Shown: positions 21,250-38,110 of the stretch, in pieces
Layout of the letters: each line of letters begins with the position of its first letter
Numbering within the stretch: position 1 is the stretch's first letter
From: Vombatus ursinus
Taxonomy: Eukaryota > Chordata > Mammalia > Diprotodontia > Vombatidae
DNA: 64,000 nucleotides
Reading direction: 5' to 3'
NCBI RefSeq assembly: GCF_900497805.2
Contig: NW_020954617.1
Span: 1,566,525-1,630,524 of the forward strand
Translations under genes and position numbers: made by a program
The notes under the pieces: model-generated
What the model was told of the DNA's origin: nothing
Databases searched by the model: none
Seen by the model: the letters and a program-made list of their open reading frames with translations, nothing else

Positions 21250-22060
21250 TGTAGCAAATCAATCAATAAGCATTTTTTAAGAACCTTTTATGGTTCAGGT
21301 ACTGTGCTAAACTCTGGGGACACAAAGACAAAACTAAAAATGGCCCCTGACCTCAAAGAGCCATTTAGTCTATCTGGCAAGATGCCATGTCCATTTAGAG
21401 TTATGTACAATGTATATTGAAAATACAAAGTAATTCAAAGGGGTAGTGGAGAACCAGCAGTCTGGGGAATCAGGAAAGGTTCCACATAGCATGTGATATC
21501 TGGGCTGAATTTTACAGGAAAGTAGAGAGAATATTTCAGGCATGGAGGCCAATGCAAAAGATTCAGAAACAGAAAATGGAAGACTATTATATATAAAGAA
21601 TAAGAAGAAGGGGGCAGCTAGGTGGCACAGTAGACAGAGCACTGGCCCCGGATTCAGGAGGACCTGAGTTCAAATCCGGCCTCAGACACATAACACTTAC
21701 TAGCTGTGTGACCCTGGGCAAGTCACCTAACCCTATTGCCTAGCCAAAAAAACAAAAACAAAAAACAAGAAGAAGGATGATGCCCTTGGGCAGTAGAGTA
21801 CATGAAGAAAAATAATGTATAATAAGGCTAGAAAGGTAGGTCAGGATTATGTTTTGAGGAATTTTAAAATGAATTACAGAGGACTTTCTATTTGATCCTG
21901 GAGGTCATAAGGAGCCACTAAAACCTATTGAGCAAGGGAGTAACATGGTCAGACCTGTGCTTTAGGAAAAATGCATTGATAGCTGTTTGAGGGATAGATT
22001 GGAACAAATTAATTCCCTTTAGAAAGAGATATTTGAATAGAAAGAGCTAGACACTTGTAG
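21250..22060 (-). mobile_element. L2 LINE 3' region, reverse orientation, interrupted by a SINE
   Basis: Starts with the reverse L2 tail ('caatcaataagcattttttaag', 'tactgtgctaaactctgggg', 'gacctcaaagagcc'), continues with 'atttcaggcatggaggcca' and, after the SINE at 21611-21766, with 'catgaagaaaaataatg', 'ggaggtcataaggagccact' and 'aacatggtcagacctgtgc'. This order matches the reverse complement of an L2 3' region of about 650 bases. Confidence 0.8.
21611..21766 (+). mobile_element. WSINE/WALLSI-type SINE, intact, with target duplication
   Basis: Nearly consensus copy from 'ggggcagctaggtggcac' to 'ttgcctagcc' plus an A-rich tail with C interruptions. Target duplication 'aagaagaag' ends at 21610 and recurs at 21767. 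Its low divergence from the 56088 copy suggests it is among the youngest insertions here. Confidence 0.92.
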
Positions 22061-22795
22061 TTTACCACCATAACACTAAAACAATTTGTTACTTTTGCCA
22101 ACTTCATGGAAAAAAAAAGAGAAAAAATAAACATACAAATCCTGTTTTATGGAAAGATAACAGATGATTGAGTCTTACTTTCCAACTAATTGTTTTTGGC
22201 ATCATATAGGCACAAAGTCACTTTTTAGGGAAATGTTTTCCTTAAAGAAATCAACTAATTCATTTGAGAATAAAAGTTCCATAAATTATCATTATTACTT
22301 ATTATTGTTACTGTTATTATTATTTGGACTATTCTTTAGTGAAGCATCTTGTTATAAAGAATAGTGATTCTCTTCAATTAATCAATCGATAAACATTTCT
22401 TAATAGCTTATAATGTGCCCATGGAAGTCACTTCTCAGCCTGTTCCATTATGCTATCTGTACTTGGGCCATCACTTCTACTTTTTACCCACTTATAACTT
22501 GATCTCTGCCCCTGGGTCCCTCAGTTCTGATAAGTCAGTTTTTGCCTAATTTTATTAGGGCCCAGGGTCCATGCTATTTCCTGACCTATCATAGGCTATG
22601 GTGCTTCTCTAACCATCACTTCCACCTCCTCCCCACCTAGATTCTGCCCCCTAACACCCTTTTTCTGACCGGTCATATTTTAATTTATTTTCCCAGGCCT
22701 CCTCACCATTTCCTAGTCCATGTCATCATAGTCCTCTTTCCTTTCCAATATATTCTTTATGTTTTGTCTTCCTCCATTAAAATGGAAGAGCTTGT
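22061..22795. other. Unassigned, with a short L2 tail fragment
   Basis: At 22375-22425 'aatcaatcgataaacatttctta' resembles a reverse L2 tail. The C/T-richer part after 22430 may be decayed L2 preceding the fragment at 23036. Confidence 0.4.
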
Positions 22796-23035
22796 TTGCT
22801 CTCTCTTTCTCTCTCTTTCTCTCTTTCTCCTTCCCTTCCTTCCTCCTCTTCTTTCTTTCTCTTTATTTTTTCCTTTTTTCTTTCTTTATTTTTCTTCCTC
22901 TTCCATCCTTCCTTTTCTTCTTGTTCTTGTTTTTCTTCTTATTTCTTCTTCTTCTTTGTCTTCTTCTTCTTCTTCTTCTTCTTCATGTTCTCCTCCTCCT
23001 TTTTTCTTCTTCTTCACTCCCCCCCTTGCCTGCTA
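22796..23035. repeat. Pyrimidine tract of about 240 bases
   Basis: One strand is almost only C and T, with 'ctttct', 'ttcctt' and (CTT)n sub-arrays. Three overlapping frames rich in Ser, Phe and Leu are a by-product. Mirror-symmetric pyrimidine tracts can form triplex DNA. Confidence 0.92.
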
Positions 23036-23375
23036 GATATATTTTCTAGCCTCTGTGCCTTTGAAAGATAGTTTTTCATGCCCAGAATGCTCCTCTTCTT
23101 CACCTCTGTTGCTTAGAATCTCCAGCTGCTTTCAAAACGCAGCACAGGTACAATTCCCTAGTTGTTTAGAGTGCTCTTTCTTCTGAAATTACTTTATATA
23201 TTTTGTATCCCTTTTGCATTTGCTTTGCTTTTGGAAATGTTGTGTCTCTCCCATCCTCCCATTGAAGGTAATGATCCTGAGGACAGGGAATTTTTTTTTC
23301 TTTTCTTTTTATTTTTATCCCTAGCACCTATGCCTTGCCCACAGTACATTACTAACATTTTTTGTTATTCCTGTT
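23036..23375 (+). mobile_element. L2 LINE 3' end fragment
   Basis: 'tcatgcccagaatgctcctcttc', 'gcttagaatctccagctgctttc', 'ttgaaggtaatgatcctgaggacaggga', 'tatccctagcacctatgcc'. Confidence 0.7.
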
Positions 23376-23894
23376 GAATTGGTTTCCACCAAATACTATG
23401 AAGGTGAGAAAAAACTATATGTGCTGCCATAACAGCTTTGAATCTCTCATTTAGCAATATAGCTATCCTAAGTACTAGCTGCATGACATCAATTATTAAG
23501 GTTGAAACTGATCACTTATCTTTCCCTGTGACTTACCAAATATTCAATGAGCGACCCACAAGGAATTAGAGATCTTTGAAAACCACATGAGAGGGGAAAA
23601 TGCAAGATTAATTAGACTCCCTGAAGCTGTAGAGTCTAATGACTTAATTTAGTATTTGGAGAAAGAAACCCTTCAGTTTTTCAAAATGAATGTAATGAAA
23701 TATCTGGCACATATAGGGGGAAAAAGCTTCATAATCTTTTCCTCACACACATTAAAACAAACAAACAATCAAACAACAACAAAGAAATTCATCATAATTC
23801 AAACTCAGAAAATTATCTAAAATGACCAGTGGCAACAATTACTATTTAAACAAGGAAGCAAAAGAAATTTGCTGAAAAGTGAAGCCCCGGAACA
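23376..23894. other. Unassigned sequence
   Basis: Nothing recognised; includes an 'aaacaaacaa'-rich patch at 23755-23785. Confidence 0.45.
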
Positions 23895-24242
23895 AACCAA
23901 AATCCATCAAGTATTTATTGAGTGCCTACTATGTGCTAGCACTGCCTTAACTTCCTTCAAGTCTAGCTAAAATTCTGCCTCCTGGAGGAAGCCTTTCCAG
24001 GTCACCTTTACTCTTGTTATTTTCTTTATGAGATTATGTTGTATTTATTCTGCCTATATCTTGTTCATACATAATTTTTTTGTAGTCTTGCCCATTAGAC
24101 TGTGAAAAAAAAAAGACTGTGGACTTTCTTATTAGACTATTCTTTGAGAGAAAGAACCTTCTCTGTTGTTGTTGTTCTTGGTATCCCCAATTAGCACTTA
24201 GCACAATGTCTAGCACCTCGTAGGCACTTAACAAATGTTTTT
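23895..24242. mobile_element. Two abutting L2 3' fragments, opposite orientations
   Basis: 23895-23945 ('catcaagtatttattgagtgcctactatgtgcta') is a reverse L2 tail. From 23946 the forward 3' end follows ('cctggaggaagcctttccaggtcac', 'tatccccaattagcacttagcacaatg', 'gtaggcacttaacaaatg'). A small duplication 'agactgtg' separated by A's lies at 24098-24122. Confidence 0.65.
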
Positions 24243-24429
24243 AATTATGGTAGTAGCTATAATATAACTGAAATAATTCTTTATATTGCTGGTAGAACAT
24301 AATAAAAAGGAATGAATAATGTTTTTATTTTCAAAAGAAAGTCTAATATTTTGTAATAACATTTGTTTCCCAGGCGTCATTTTTATATGACCTTCATTTG
24401 TGAAAATACAACTTCCCCTTTCCACATCC

Positions 24430-24690
24430 AATGAGTCATCAGGCCAGTTAGGTAGTCATGATGCGTGGATTCCTGGACTTGGAGTAAGGGAGACTTAAGT
24501 TCAATTCAGTCTTAGGTACTTACTAGCTTTATGACAGAGACAAATGACTTAACCTGTTTCTCACTTTTCTCATCTGTAAAATAAATATAATAATAACTTC
24601 TATCTCCCAAGTTGTTACAAGGATTAAACAACATAACACGTAAAGGTGTTTCACAAATATCAACATACTGTGTAAATGTTAGCTATGACA
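24430..24690 (+). mobile_element. MIR/CORE-SINE
   Basis: 'gactt ggagtaagg', 'aagttcaattcagtcttag', 'cttactagctttatgac', 'ttttctcatctgtaaaata', 'gttgttacaaggatta' and the 'gttagctatga' 3' end, in order. Confidence 0.8.
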
Positions 24691-26790
24691 AAAGATAAAA
24701 ATAAAAGAGAAGGAAAAAAAACCCTAGCAAAACTAATACTTGCATCAGTGAAGTCTGATGATATATGCAATGTCTCATACTCATAGTCCTCCATGTCTGC
24801 AAAGAAGGTCCTAGTATTTGGAGGAAAAAAGCTTAGTCATTAAAATTACACAATAGGAAATTATTTTTAAAATTACAAAATTCATAGCTTCATGTTTTTG
24901 TTCTTTCCATTTCCATTGTCATAGTAATTGTGTATATCATTTTCCTGCTACAGTTCCCTTCATGCTGCATCAATTCATGAAAGTCTTCCTATGCTTCTCT
25001 GAGCTACTCATGTTTACAATTGCTTACAGTATATTAATGTTCAATTATATTCACATACCACAATTTGTATAGTCACTGCCTAATTGAAGGACATTTTCCT
25101 TGTTTCCAGTTCTTTGCTACTACAAAAGGTGCTGCCAGGAATATTTTGTTGTTTATAGGAACTACCTCTTAGGTCTTGTAAGAGTATGAACCCAGCAAAG
25201 GTTTATGTACTTTTCAAAAAATCATATTTAATTCACTCTGCACACATTTCAGACATTTTAGGTAGTCTTTTAGCAGAATTCCAACTTTCTTTCCAAATTA
25301 TTGAATCAATATCTCAATCAAGGAAAAGTGTAGTTGTCTTTCTACAGACCCTACAACATTGACTTTTCTGATCTTTTGTTAACTTTGTCAATTTGGTGAA
25401 TATAAAGGTAGGCATTAAAGTTGTTTTGACACCTTATCATTAGTGAGGAAAAACTATCTTTCACCTAATTTTTGGTAGTTTGCAATTTTTAAAAATATTT
25501 ATTACTATCTTTTTGGGAAATTTATTTTTTATTAGGTTTCTACAGATCTTGAATATCAGCCCTTTATCAGAGAATCCGAGGCAGATTATTTTTCATTTAA
25601 TAGTTTCCCATCTTATCCCAGTTGCTCTGATTTTTATCAATGAATTTTGAATTTCATGTAACTGAAATTACGTATTTTATTTTTTGTGGTCACCTCTCTC
25701 CTTTGGTTAAGAATTCTCCTTGCTGGGAGCTATAAGGGGCACCTGATCTGGTTCTCTCCTAATTTTTTATTGTTATGTAATATTTAATTTGTATATCACT
25801 TTTGACCTTTTTATGGGCATATGTTATAAAATGTTTATTTAAACTTATTTTTTAAAATAAATAATATTTTAACTATATTTATCATACCCTTGAGTATGTC
25901 AGTTGATTGACTGCCAGGTATTTTTATGCATTTTATAGTTCTTTTGAATGAACTTTCTTTTTTATTACTTCCTCCTTACTTTTGTTATTGCCATACAAAA
26001 GTGATGATGATTTTTGTGTATTTATTTTGTGCTGCTTTATGAAAGAAATTTTCTCAATTATTTTCTTTGTTGGTTTTCTGGTGTTTTCTAAATAAAAACA
26101 TCATCTGCAAATAGGGGCAATTCCTCTTTACTAATGTGCATACCTTTACTTTCTTTCTCTTGCTTTATTGCTATCATATTGAATATATAGAACTATGTCC
26201 ATTAATAGTGGGGAGAACTATGTCAAATAATAGTGGGGAGAACCACACCATACTTGTTTTATTCATGTATTTACTGGAAAAACTTCTAGTATTTCCCAAT
26301 TCCACACAATAAAAGCTTGTGGTTTTAGTATATGAGTTTTAACTGTATTAAAATGTCCTTTGTATTCTTATATTTTTGAGGATTTTAGCATAAATTAATA
26401 TTTATTTTGCCAAAGTTATTTTTTCTGTACTTCAATTAATGTAATCATGTTGTTTCAGATTTTTAAAAAAATATGATTCTATGTATTAATTATTTTTCTA
26501 ATATTGAATCATTTTTGCACTCTCTGGTATAAAATCCAATTTAGTAATAATGAAATTTTTATATGCTGTAGTGTCTTGTTAGAATTTTATTTAAAATTTT
26601 TGCATTAATACTCACTAATGATATTGTTTTTCAAGGTTCTCTTTCTTGGCTTTATCCTTTAGTTAGGTATTAGGTATTAGTCTATCTCATAAAAAGGGGT
26701 TTGGTAAAATCTTTTCTTTCTAATTTTTTGAGAATACTTTGTATATCCTAAGGAATAACTTTTGCATAAACTTTAAAACACCAACTACCC
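24691..26790 (-). mobile_element. Old L1, antisense, ORF2 RT domain to 3' region
   Basis: Read on the minus strand this keeps L1 landmarks in order. On the plus strand these appear as 'ttccagttctttgctac' (ORF2 C-terminal part), 'cttgaatatcagccctttatcaga' (a signature of antisense L1), 'catcatctgcaaatagggg', 'aatagtggggagaacc', and 'gcactctctggtataaaa' (RT region). No long frame survives. It is far more diverged than the copies at 29653 and 44228. It carries an internal 25-bp tandem duplication (26190-26239). Confidence 0.8.
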
Positions 26791-26969
26791 CTACACTCAA
26801 TTATGAAGTTTTGGTTTGTAAATCACAATATTTATTCCAGATAAATTAACTCATAGTTGATATCTTTCATTAAACTGCTGACTGTACTGTGTTCTTTATA
26901 GTGCATAGAACCTGAATGATATTCTTAAGAAAAAGAGTAAAGATATATGAATGTCACCTGTTTTATCAT
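26791..26969. other. Unassigned sequence
   Basis: Short interval with nothing recognised. Confidence 0.4.
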
Positions 26970-27185
26970 ATACAAAGAGCAAAATGGAGTGGTAGTATGA
27001 CTTCATGAAGAGCGAATAGTCTTGGAGTCAGAAAGACATAGGAGGTTAATCCTGTCTCTCATGCATATAGCTGTGTGGCTCTAAAAGGACAAGTCATTTA
27101 ACCTGTCATTTTTCCATATATTCTCTGAAACTGCAAGCTACAGATGACTTATTAATTTGTATCAGTAGAAGGATATACTGGACAT
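26970..27185 (+). mobile_element. CORE-SINE (THER/MIR-like)
   Basis: 'gtcttggagtcagaaagacata', 'agctgtgtggctctaaaagga', 'aagtcatttaacctg', then the 3' module 'tatcagtagaaggatatac' also seen at 10394 and 42835. Confidence 0.65.
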
Positions 27186-28735
27186 AATGGGAGAGTCATA
27201 ATACTCCTTGCTCCCCATTGTCAAATCCAAAATCTTCTTCTATCCCCATCAACCAGAAACCTCTCACTGTTTGAGGTTCATTCAATACATATCTATCACT
27301 CAGTCAAGATTCTGGTAGCTGTAATCTATGGACCTCCAAAATCCTCCCCTTCCTTCTTTAATGAGTGCAGTGCTGGATCAAAGTCTTTCTCTCTACCTAA
27401 CTTCTGACCTTATTACAATAGACATCAACATACACATTAATACTCCCTCAAACATCCTAACTTTCTAGTTCCTCAACTTATTCATTTCCCATGACCTAGT
27501 CTTCCACTCTACCTTAGTTTCACACAGAGATGATCATGCCCTTGATCTTGTGTCTACCCACAAGTGTTCTATTTCCATGTTCATGAACTCTCCATTCCTT
27601 TATTTGATCACAACTTTTTATCATTTATCTTTCCTTCTGTCTTATGACTTCAAAACCTGTTTTTTTTTTTCTCTCACCATTACTGCCATTCTTTCCACCC
27701 CACAGCTTTCTTTTTTCCCCCAGGCCATCATCTGTACACTGGCTACATTCTCCTTCCATCTCCAACTTGGCCCTTAGTAAACTAGCTCAATTCTCCACAA
27801 TCCTTTATAGTTGAGTTCCTTGCCCTTTTATATTGTTGCCAATACCTTGGCTAGACACCATCCTCTGCCATTGCTCCCATTTATTTGTTGCTGAATAGCC
27901 CTGAAGAAAATCACAAAATCATAATGAGGTCCACTGAAAATTTATGTTATAAAATCTTAACTGGGCTCTCACTGCAGCAAGGTAATGCTTTTACATCTGC
28001 CTAAATGATTTACTATCCTCTTCACTACAGTGGTTCTTCCAAACCTTTTCCTCTCTCATCAAGACTCCAAACTATTTCCTTCCCTTACCCTTTCAGCTGA
28101 GAAACTTGACTCATATATTGCCAAAAAAAATTGAGGCTATTCTCCCCAAGAGCTCCCTTATCTCCCAGCCTCTTTGTCTCACATTACTCAGATGCATCCC
28201 TTTACTATTTCCTCTTTACCCATCTCACATGGAGATGTGATAGTCTTTGTTTAGGTGAACTCTTCTACATGCACATATGGTTCCATTGCATTCCATCTTC
28301 CAGCATATTACCCCTTCTATCATTCCCACTTCTCACTAATCTTCAGTCTCTTCCCATCTACTAGTTGCTTTAATTCTGCCTACAGACATACCCATGTCTC
28401 TCCCACCCTTAAAAACTCTCACTTGATCTGTTTGTCACCACTACCTGTCATCCTATATATTCCCCCATTTTAATGGCTAAACTCCTTGAGAAAGCTCTCT
28501 ACAATTGATGCCTACAGTTCTCCTTTGCTAATTTTTCAACTTTCTAGCTAGGTTTCTGACTTTCAAAATCTATTGATATTTTTTCTTTGGCTATACTCAT
28601 CCATTTACATGTCTTCTGTTCACCACTAGATTATAAAATCTTTAAGTATAGAAACTTTATCTTATTTATATATATATATCCCTCAGCACTTTGCCAAAAA
28701 AATAAAAACTTAGTATTTAACATTCCATGAATGCT
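27186..28735 (+). mobile_element. CR1/L2-clade LINE with decayed endonuclease domain
   Basis: Translation in shifting frames gives CR1/L2 endonuclease landmarks: 'YGPPKSSPSFF', 'IDINIHINTPSN' (matching G-D-x-N-x-H), 'HDLVFHSTLVSHRDDHALDLV', and 'FDHNFLSF' at 27603-27628 (the S-D-H motif with S changed to F). The later part (28200-28740) is pyrimidine-rich and ends like an L2 3' end ('agattataaaatctttaag', 'ccctcagcactttgcc'). No frame is intact. The middle of the element, including the RT, appears deleted. Frames at 27550-28473 are remnants of it. Confidence 0.7.
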
Positions 28736-29652
28736 CAAATTAGCTCCTCATCTCCTAATTTTCTTCATTGTACATCCCTCACTGTTGGGTAAAAAACCAT
28801 GGTCACTTTAATTATGGGGTATTTCGTCTTTCAAGATATTTACTACCAACTCTGAGAAAAAATGCCATATTGTTTAAAAAATTATAAGTATTCTTTTATT
28901 GCTAAAATATAAATAAGAAAACTAAATTACTCAAATTTATATATTGACTTATTTATATATTGACTTATTTATACAAATTGTAAAAGTTCCAGGTGAAAAT
29001 TTTTTTATCATTATTTTGAGCAGAAATACCATACCTAGACCTACCCAACAGTTATATATTGTACATATATATAGATACAGCAATTTGTTATATCAGTACT
29101 GCTCAGTTTATAATAACACTTAGGAGCCAGAGCTAATTCTTCAATCTGCCTTCTCTCCCTGTTGCTGTTCCCAAATGTATTTACCGTAACTCATTTAGAA
29201 GGGCCAGAATTCACATATAGCATCTCATCAATCCCCAGGGATACCTATTTTCCTATTAACAGATGATGTGAAACTTTCATTTGATATTTATAATTTCATT
29301 TCTGTGATCGGCACATAAAGGAGAGAGCTAGAATGCCAACAAATGCAATGAAAAAAATAAAAAAAAAAGTTTGCAAAGGAAAACAACTTTCATTCAGTGG
29401 GCAAAGCCTAGTCCTTACATTGATTCCTATTTTGATAAAGAACACCAATAATTACAAAATATCTATACACACTAAAGTTTACTTGATGTGATATAGTTGC
29501 TGTATGATAGACAAGAAAACTTCTGTGATATAATTTAACGGAATGCCACTACTTTTGGGTTTTTCATACTGTGGGCAGTTAACATGTATGTGTCTCTGGT
29601 TGCATCATAGAAGGAGATCTTGAAAACATGATTTTGTGTGTTAAGAAACAGA
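28736..29652. other. Unassigned, with a 16-bp tandem repeat
   Basis: 'atttatatattgactt' occurs twice in tandem at 28936-28967. The remainder, AT-rich, is not recognised. The last bases (29643-29652, 'aagaaacaga') are the probable left target duplication of the L1 at 29653. Confidence 0.5.
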
Positions 29653-34154
<4,502 letters not shown>

Positions 34155-34164
34155 AAGAAGCAGA

Positions 34165-34325
34165 CTGCAAATAATCTGACTCAAAGTGTCAAGGATCTGG
34201 CTCAAACCTACCTCTGAACCCTTCCTTTACAATCCTCCTCAACCAGTTTTGACTTCTATTCTTTCCTCTATCATGCTTCATTCAGATTTTCTGCCATGCC
34301 TGCACATACTCTCCATGCAGAAAAC
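34165..34325 (+). mobile_element. L2 LINE 3' region, left part
   Basis: 'ggatctggctcaaacctacctctga' and 'catgcctgcacatactctcc' follow L2 order; a MIR is inserted to the right. Confidence 0.6.
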
Positions 34326-34525
34326 TATAGACTTAAAAAGCTGGAATGGAACCTTCGAGGTCATTTAGTTCAACCTTACTTTACAGATGAAACTGAGGCC
34401 CAGAGAGCTTGAGTGGTAAGCTCAAGGTTATATAGCAGTAATAGCCAGCAAAATTGGGATTTGAGGTTAGGTCTTCTGGATCCAAATTCAATTTTTTCCC
34501 CACTATACCAGGCTTTGGAGGTGTC
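34326..34525 (-). mobile_element. MIR relic, reverse, inside L2
   Basis: 'gctggaatggaaccttcgaggtcatttag', 'gatgaaactgaggcccagagagctt', 'tgggatttgaggttaggtct'. L2 sequence lies on both sides. Confidence 0.8.
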
Positions 34526-34858
34526 CAGGGCTTGGCCTCCTATCCTCGCTTTATAGAATTGTCACTTGCCACCTTTACTATAAAGCCTTCCCTAATCTCC
34601 CCAGCCTAGCCAGGATCTCTCCCTCCCTTCCTCTATTTAATCTCTAGGGCCTTACTCTTTGAACTCTCTTCTGCACTAATCACAGTCTAACTCACATTAG
34701 CATTATTTGTGCACATATCATACTTCTGTAATATGGTGGAAGATTATTGAAGGAAGGAATTGTGTTGCTTCTAAATCTTTATTTTCCTAGGATCTAGCAC
34801 AGTGCATTGAACACAGCAGGCACTTGATGAACACTTATTGAATTGAATTCTTCTTTGG
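34526..34858 (+). mobile_element. L2 LINE 3' end
   Basis: 'agccttccctaatctcccc', 'ttttcctaggatctagcacagtgc', 'gcaggcacttgatgaacactt' and an 'attgaattgaatt' short-unit tail. Confidence 0.8.
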
Positions 34859-35235
34859 TTGTCAGCAGAATAGTTGTTAGTCTTGCTGTCATCATTAAAT
34901 ATTAAATTCCACATCGTGTAGGCTTTGGCATGATAATGTGTAAGCCAGTCCTGAACTCTGGAAGACAATATTACAAGTTATTGCAAGATTGAATTGAATA
35001 CATCAGTTTGTCTTTGCATGATGCCAACAGAGCTGAAAGATTAAAGAATTTTGGTGGGGGTGGGGAAAGAAAGGGTTGTCCAAGCAAAATAAAAGTTGGT
35101 TTGACTATAATTCTTTCCCTATTGAATTAACCCATTAATTTTTCAGACATAGCCTCATTCTATTTGGGGCATGGAGCTTATTTTAATATAATCTGTTTCT
35201 AAATCAATTTCTTTTTCTCCATTACCCTTACCCAA
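34859..35235. other. Unassigned sequence
   Basis: Nothing recognised. Confidence 0.4.
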
Positions 35236-35735
35236 TAACATTCTTCTTAGAGGCACTCTTCCACTTTGCATCTCCTGCCTTTTCAGTTTTCAATCATGAA
35301 ACAAGAAACCTCACCTAGGATAAGCTCATTATCTCTGACCTCATCATCCTGGAGCTAACTGTAGCATTGATTGAAAGCAACTCCCTCAGCCTCCTCTCCT
35401 CTCTTTTTCTGGAGCTGAGTGGAGTACTAAACTCCTCCCAATGCCTTCATTTATAGAGGGCAGACTCTCAACCCACTCTTCATTGCATCTACTTCCCTTC
35501 TTGGTTTCAATTCCACAAAATAAGATGTCCCCCCATTGAGTACTCTCTGGTACCCCATCCCTCTGCCCCCACTTTCCAGCCTCCTTTTGTGTATTGTCTC
35601 CCCCTTAAAATTGTAAGCTCCTTGAAGGAAGGAGCTGTGTTTATTATTATTAATTGTATCCCAAGTGCTTAGCACAGTGCCTGGCAAATCATAGGTATCT
35701 AATAAATACTTATTGGATTATTGGATTGGATTGGA
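35236..35735 (+). mobile_element. L2 LINE 3' end
   Basis: 'gtgtattgtctcccccttaaaattgtaagctccttgaagg' in pieces, 'cccaagtgcttagcacagtgcctggc', 'taataaatacttattgg', and a 'ggatt' short-unit tail. The part before 35500 is less certain. Confidence 0.8.
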
Positions 35736-37930
35736 CAGTATTCAAAACTTGAGCTCCATTTCACTCAGTTCTTCCAATGAGTTGCATTAACCTATTTGAA
35801 TGCATTGGACACTTGCTATAACACATTTTGATAAAGTTTGAAATTTAGGCTAAGTTGAGTCTATCTAGAACATCATGCAAGAGGATTTGTTTACTTAAAC
35901 TCCAAAAGGACCCTATTGGAAGGTGATTTCCCTTTGAATTAGAGACAGATCAGTGGCTTGAATATGATAATAGGGTTCCAGGGTCTTAAGCAGTCTGAAA
36001 TCCTGTAGAATTCAAGGTCATTGAACTTGTTTGTCTGTTCCTACAGAACAAACAGTAGGTATTGATAGAGATACCCAGATTGAGATGGATGCAAGAAGTC
36101 AGATTTTACTTTCAAATTAAGGAAAAGTACAAAATAAAGCTAGAACCAAGATAAGATCTGCAAGGAAAAGAATAACTTCTTTGAGCAATTTGACTAATAT
36201 CTGTTTCCCAAATAACAAAATGCTTGAGCCCTGTCATGAAAAGACTGGCCATTATAATCAGTAATAGAGCTATATAATTTGCAAATTGATTTAGATGGAT
36301 CAGATCTGGCTCTAATGTCCAGCACACACAATGTGCTGAAGGTGGGTAATGACCCATGCACAGATGCAGCAGAGAGAGAATTTAGCAAAACTGGCATCAG
36401 CTTTTATTGGATCTCACATGGTAAAATAGCATTTATTTGATATAAATAATAGGTTACCAGAATTACCAAAAGGAACAGATGCCTGACTTTTTTTTAAATG
36501 TTGTAAATATACAACTGTATTGGTCTCACAATAGCTCATCAGAGAACATCACAACCTCTAAAATATTTTATACAAGGTGAGAACATTATGAGTTAGCAAA
36601 AAATTATTCACTGGATTGAATGAACATGACTTTCCCTTCCAAATACTTATTCCCTATATTCTTTGCTTTGCATATGGGAGCATTTATTGATAAATATGCT
36701 TGATTTGTTAAGTATTCTCTTCTTTTTTTTGAAGCTAGAATGCTAAATAAGAGTGGGGCATGCTGTCATTGGGACCCATCATCTTGTTCTCATGTTCTCA
36801 CCTAAATCATAAAAGAAGTCTAAATAAGTTCCCTCTAAGTTATAATTTCAGTTGTAGATTTTGTTAAAATTATCCAGGCCCCTGGGAAGAGATTATATCT
36901 ACTCCATTTTGCATATTACCTAACTCTCTATATACTCAATACAATAAGAACTTTTGTTATAGCTAATTTAATTTTTTTTAAGTCAAGCAGTTTTCACTTA
37001 TTCATTGTTGACTTCTGCATATACAAACTCTTATTTTTTCTATTCCCTCTGTTGTTCTCTTATCTGTTCTACAATTCTTTGGAAATTTAAAGAGCTGTGA
37101 ACTGTTTTCATTCAAATCCCTTATCCTTTGTAAATTAAGAATAGTCTCAGGCAATGTACCCAGTGAGATGAATTGAGATTCTCAGGTATGCCTCAAAAAT
37201 GTGAGAAAAATTAAGACTAACAGGCTCAGAGAAGAACTACTGGGGCCAAATAGTAGATTCCAGTTTAATCAGTGTATTGTAGGTCATCATGTCTTCTTTG
37301 ACTCTAAGTGACCAAAAAAAAATAGACTTGAGTCAACAAAGTCAAGACATTCATCCCCTCATACCTGTATTGACTCCTGGACCCTGGTAGTGGCTACCAC
37401 GAAAGACCCTATGTAGTGAGCTGTGTGCTTATCTGAACATTCAGAAAACAATGTCATTCTGATCATTCACTAATTTTATTTTAGTTTTGTTTTTGAAGTG
37501 AATTTTATTCTTTTAAAGCTAGTCAGAAGGCTTCCCTACATCCTCTTGTTACTTTAAGGTAAAGCTCTATGGCTTGCAAAGTGAAATTTTTGCTCATTTT
37601 ATAGAACAACTAGTGCCAATAGAAAGATGGCTAGATAAAACTCTTATGCTCCTCTTTACTCCTAGGTAACATGTCTACATGTAACCTTTATTATCTGAGA
37701 ATTGGTCCATGATTTGTTGTCTACCTTAATAATAGTATGTAATGCGAGAAATACCAGGTCAGCTAAGAGGAGGTAAAACTATGGCCTTGATATGTGTCTA
37801 TGTGACATTTGAGAGCACATGAAACTATGTAATTCCCCTCAAAATCATGCTATATAGAGTGGACCATATAGGGGGATGGATTTGAAGACAATTCTCAGTT
37901 GCTCAAAGGTAGTCTCAGGCATTAGCAACC
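35736..37930. other. Unassigned sequence, about 2.2 kb
   Basis: No clear repeat assignment. At 36337-36420 the minus strand reads like the end of a retroviral LTR (AATAAA followed by a CA-ending stretch), but no second border was found. The 81-codon minus-strand frame at 36112-36357 is hydrophobic without a recognisable domain. No exon-like structure was identified. Confidence 0.4.
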
Positions 37931-37934
37931 ACTG

Positions 37935-38110
37935 AGAGGAATCATGTGGAGAAGAAAAAATGTTAACTTTTCAGGACTTGGGTTTGAATTCTGGTTCTAC
38001 CACGTCCTATGTCTGTGGTAATCTACCTTCTTTGGGTTCCAGTTACAACATCTATAAAATAAGGCAGGATTGGGTGATTTTTTCAGTTCCTTCCTAAATC
38101 TCTATGCTCC
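37935..38110 (+). mobile_element. MIR relic
   Basis: 'gacttgggtttgaattctgg', 'ctaccacgtcctatgtctgtgg', 'acatctataaaataagg', 'gttccttcctaaatctctatg'. Confidence 0.75.

Noticed and set aside
22759-23071. Three overlapping frames of 90-96 codons
   Set aside because: All are translations of one pyrimidine tract; open frames in all three phases indicate composition bias, not coding.
36112-36528. Possible short LTR or a hydrophobic minus-strand protein
   Set aside because: An AATAAA and a CA-type end are present near 36337-36405, but no opposite border or target duplication was found, and the 81-codon frame has no family resemblance.
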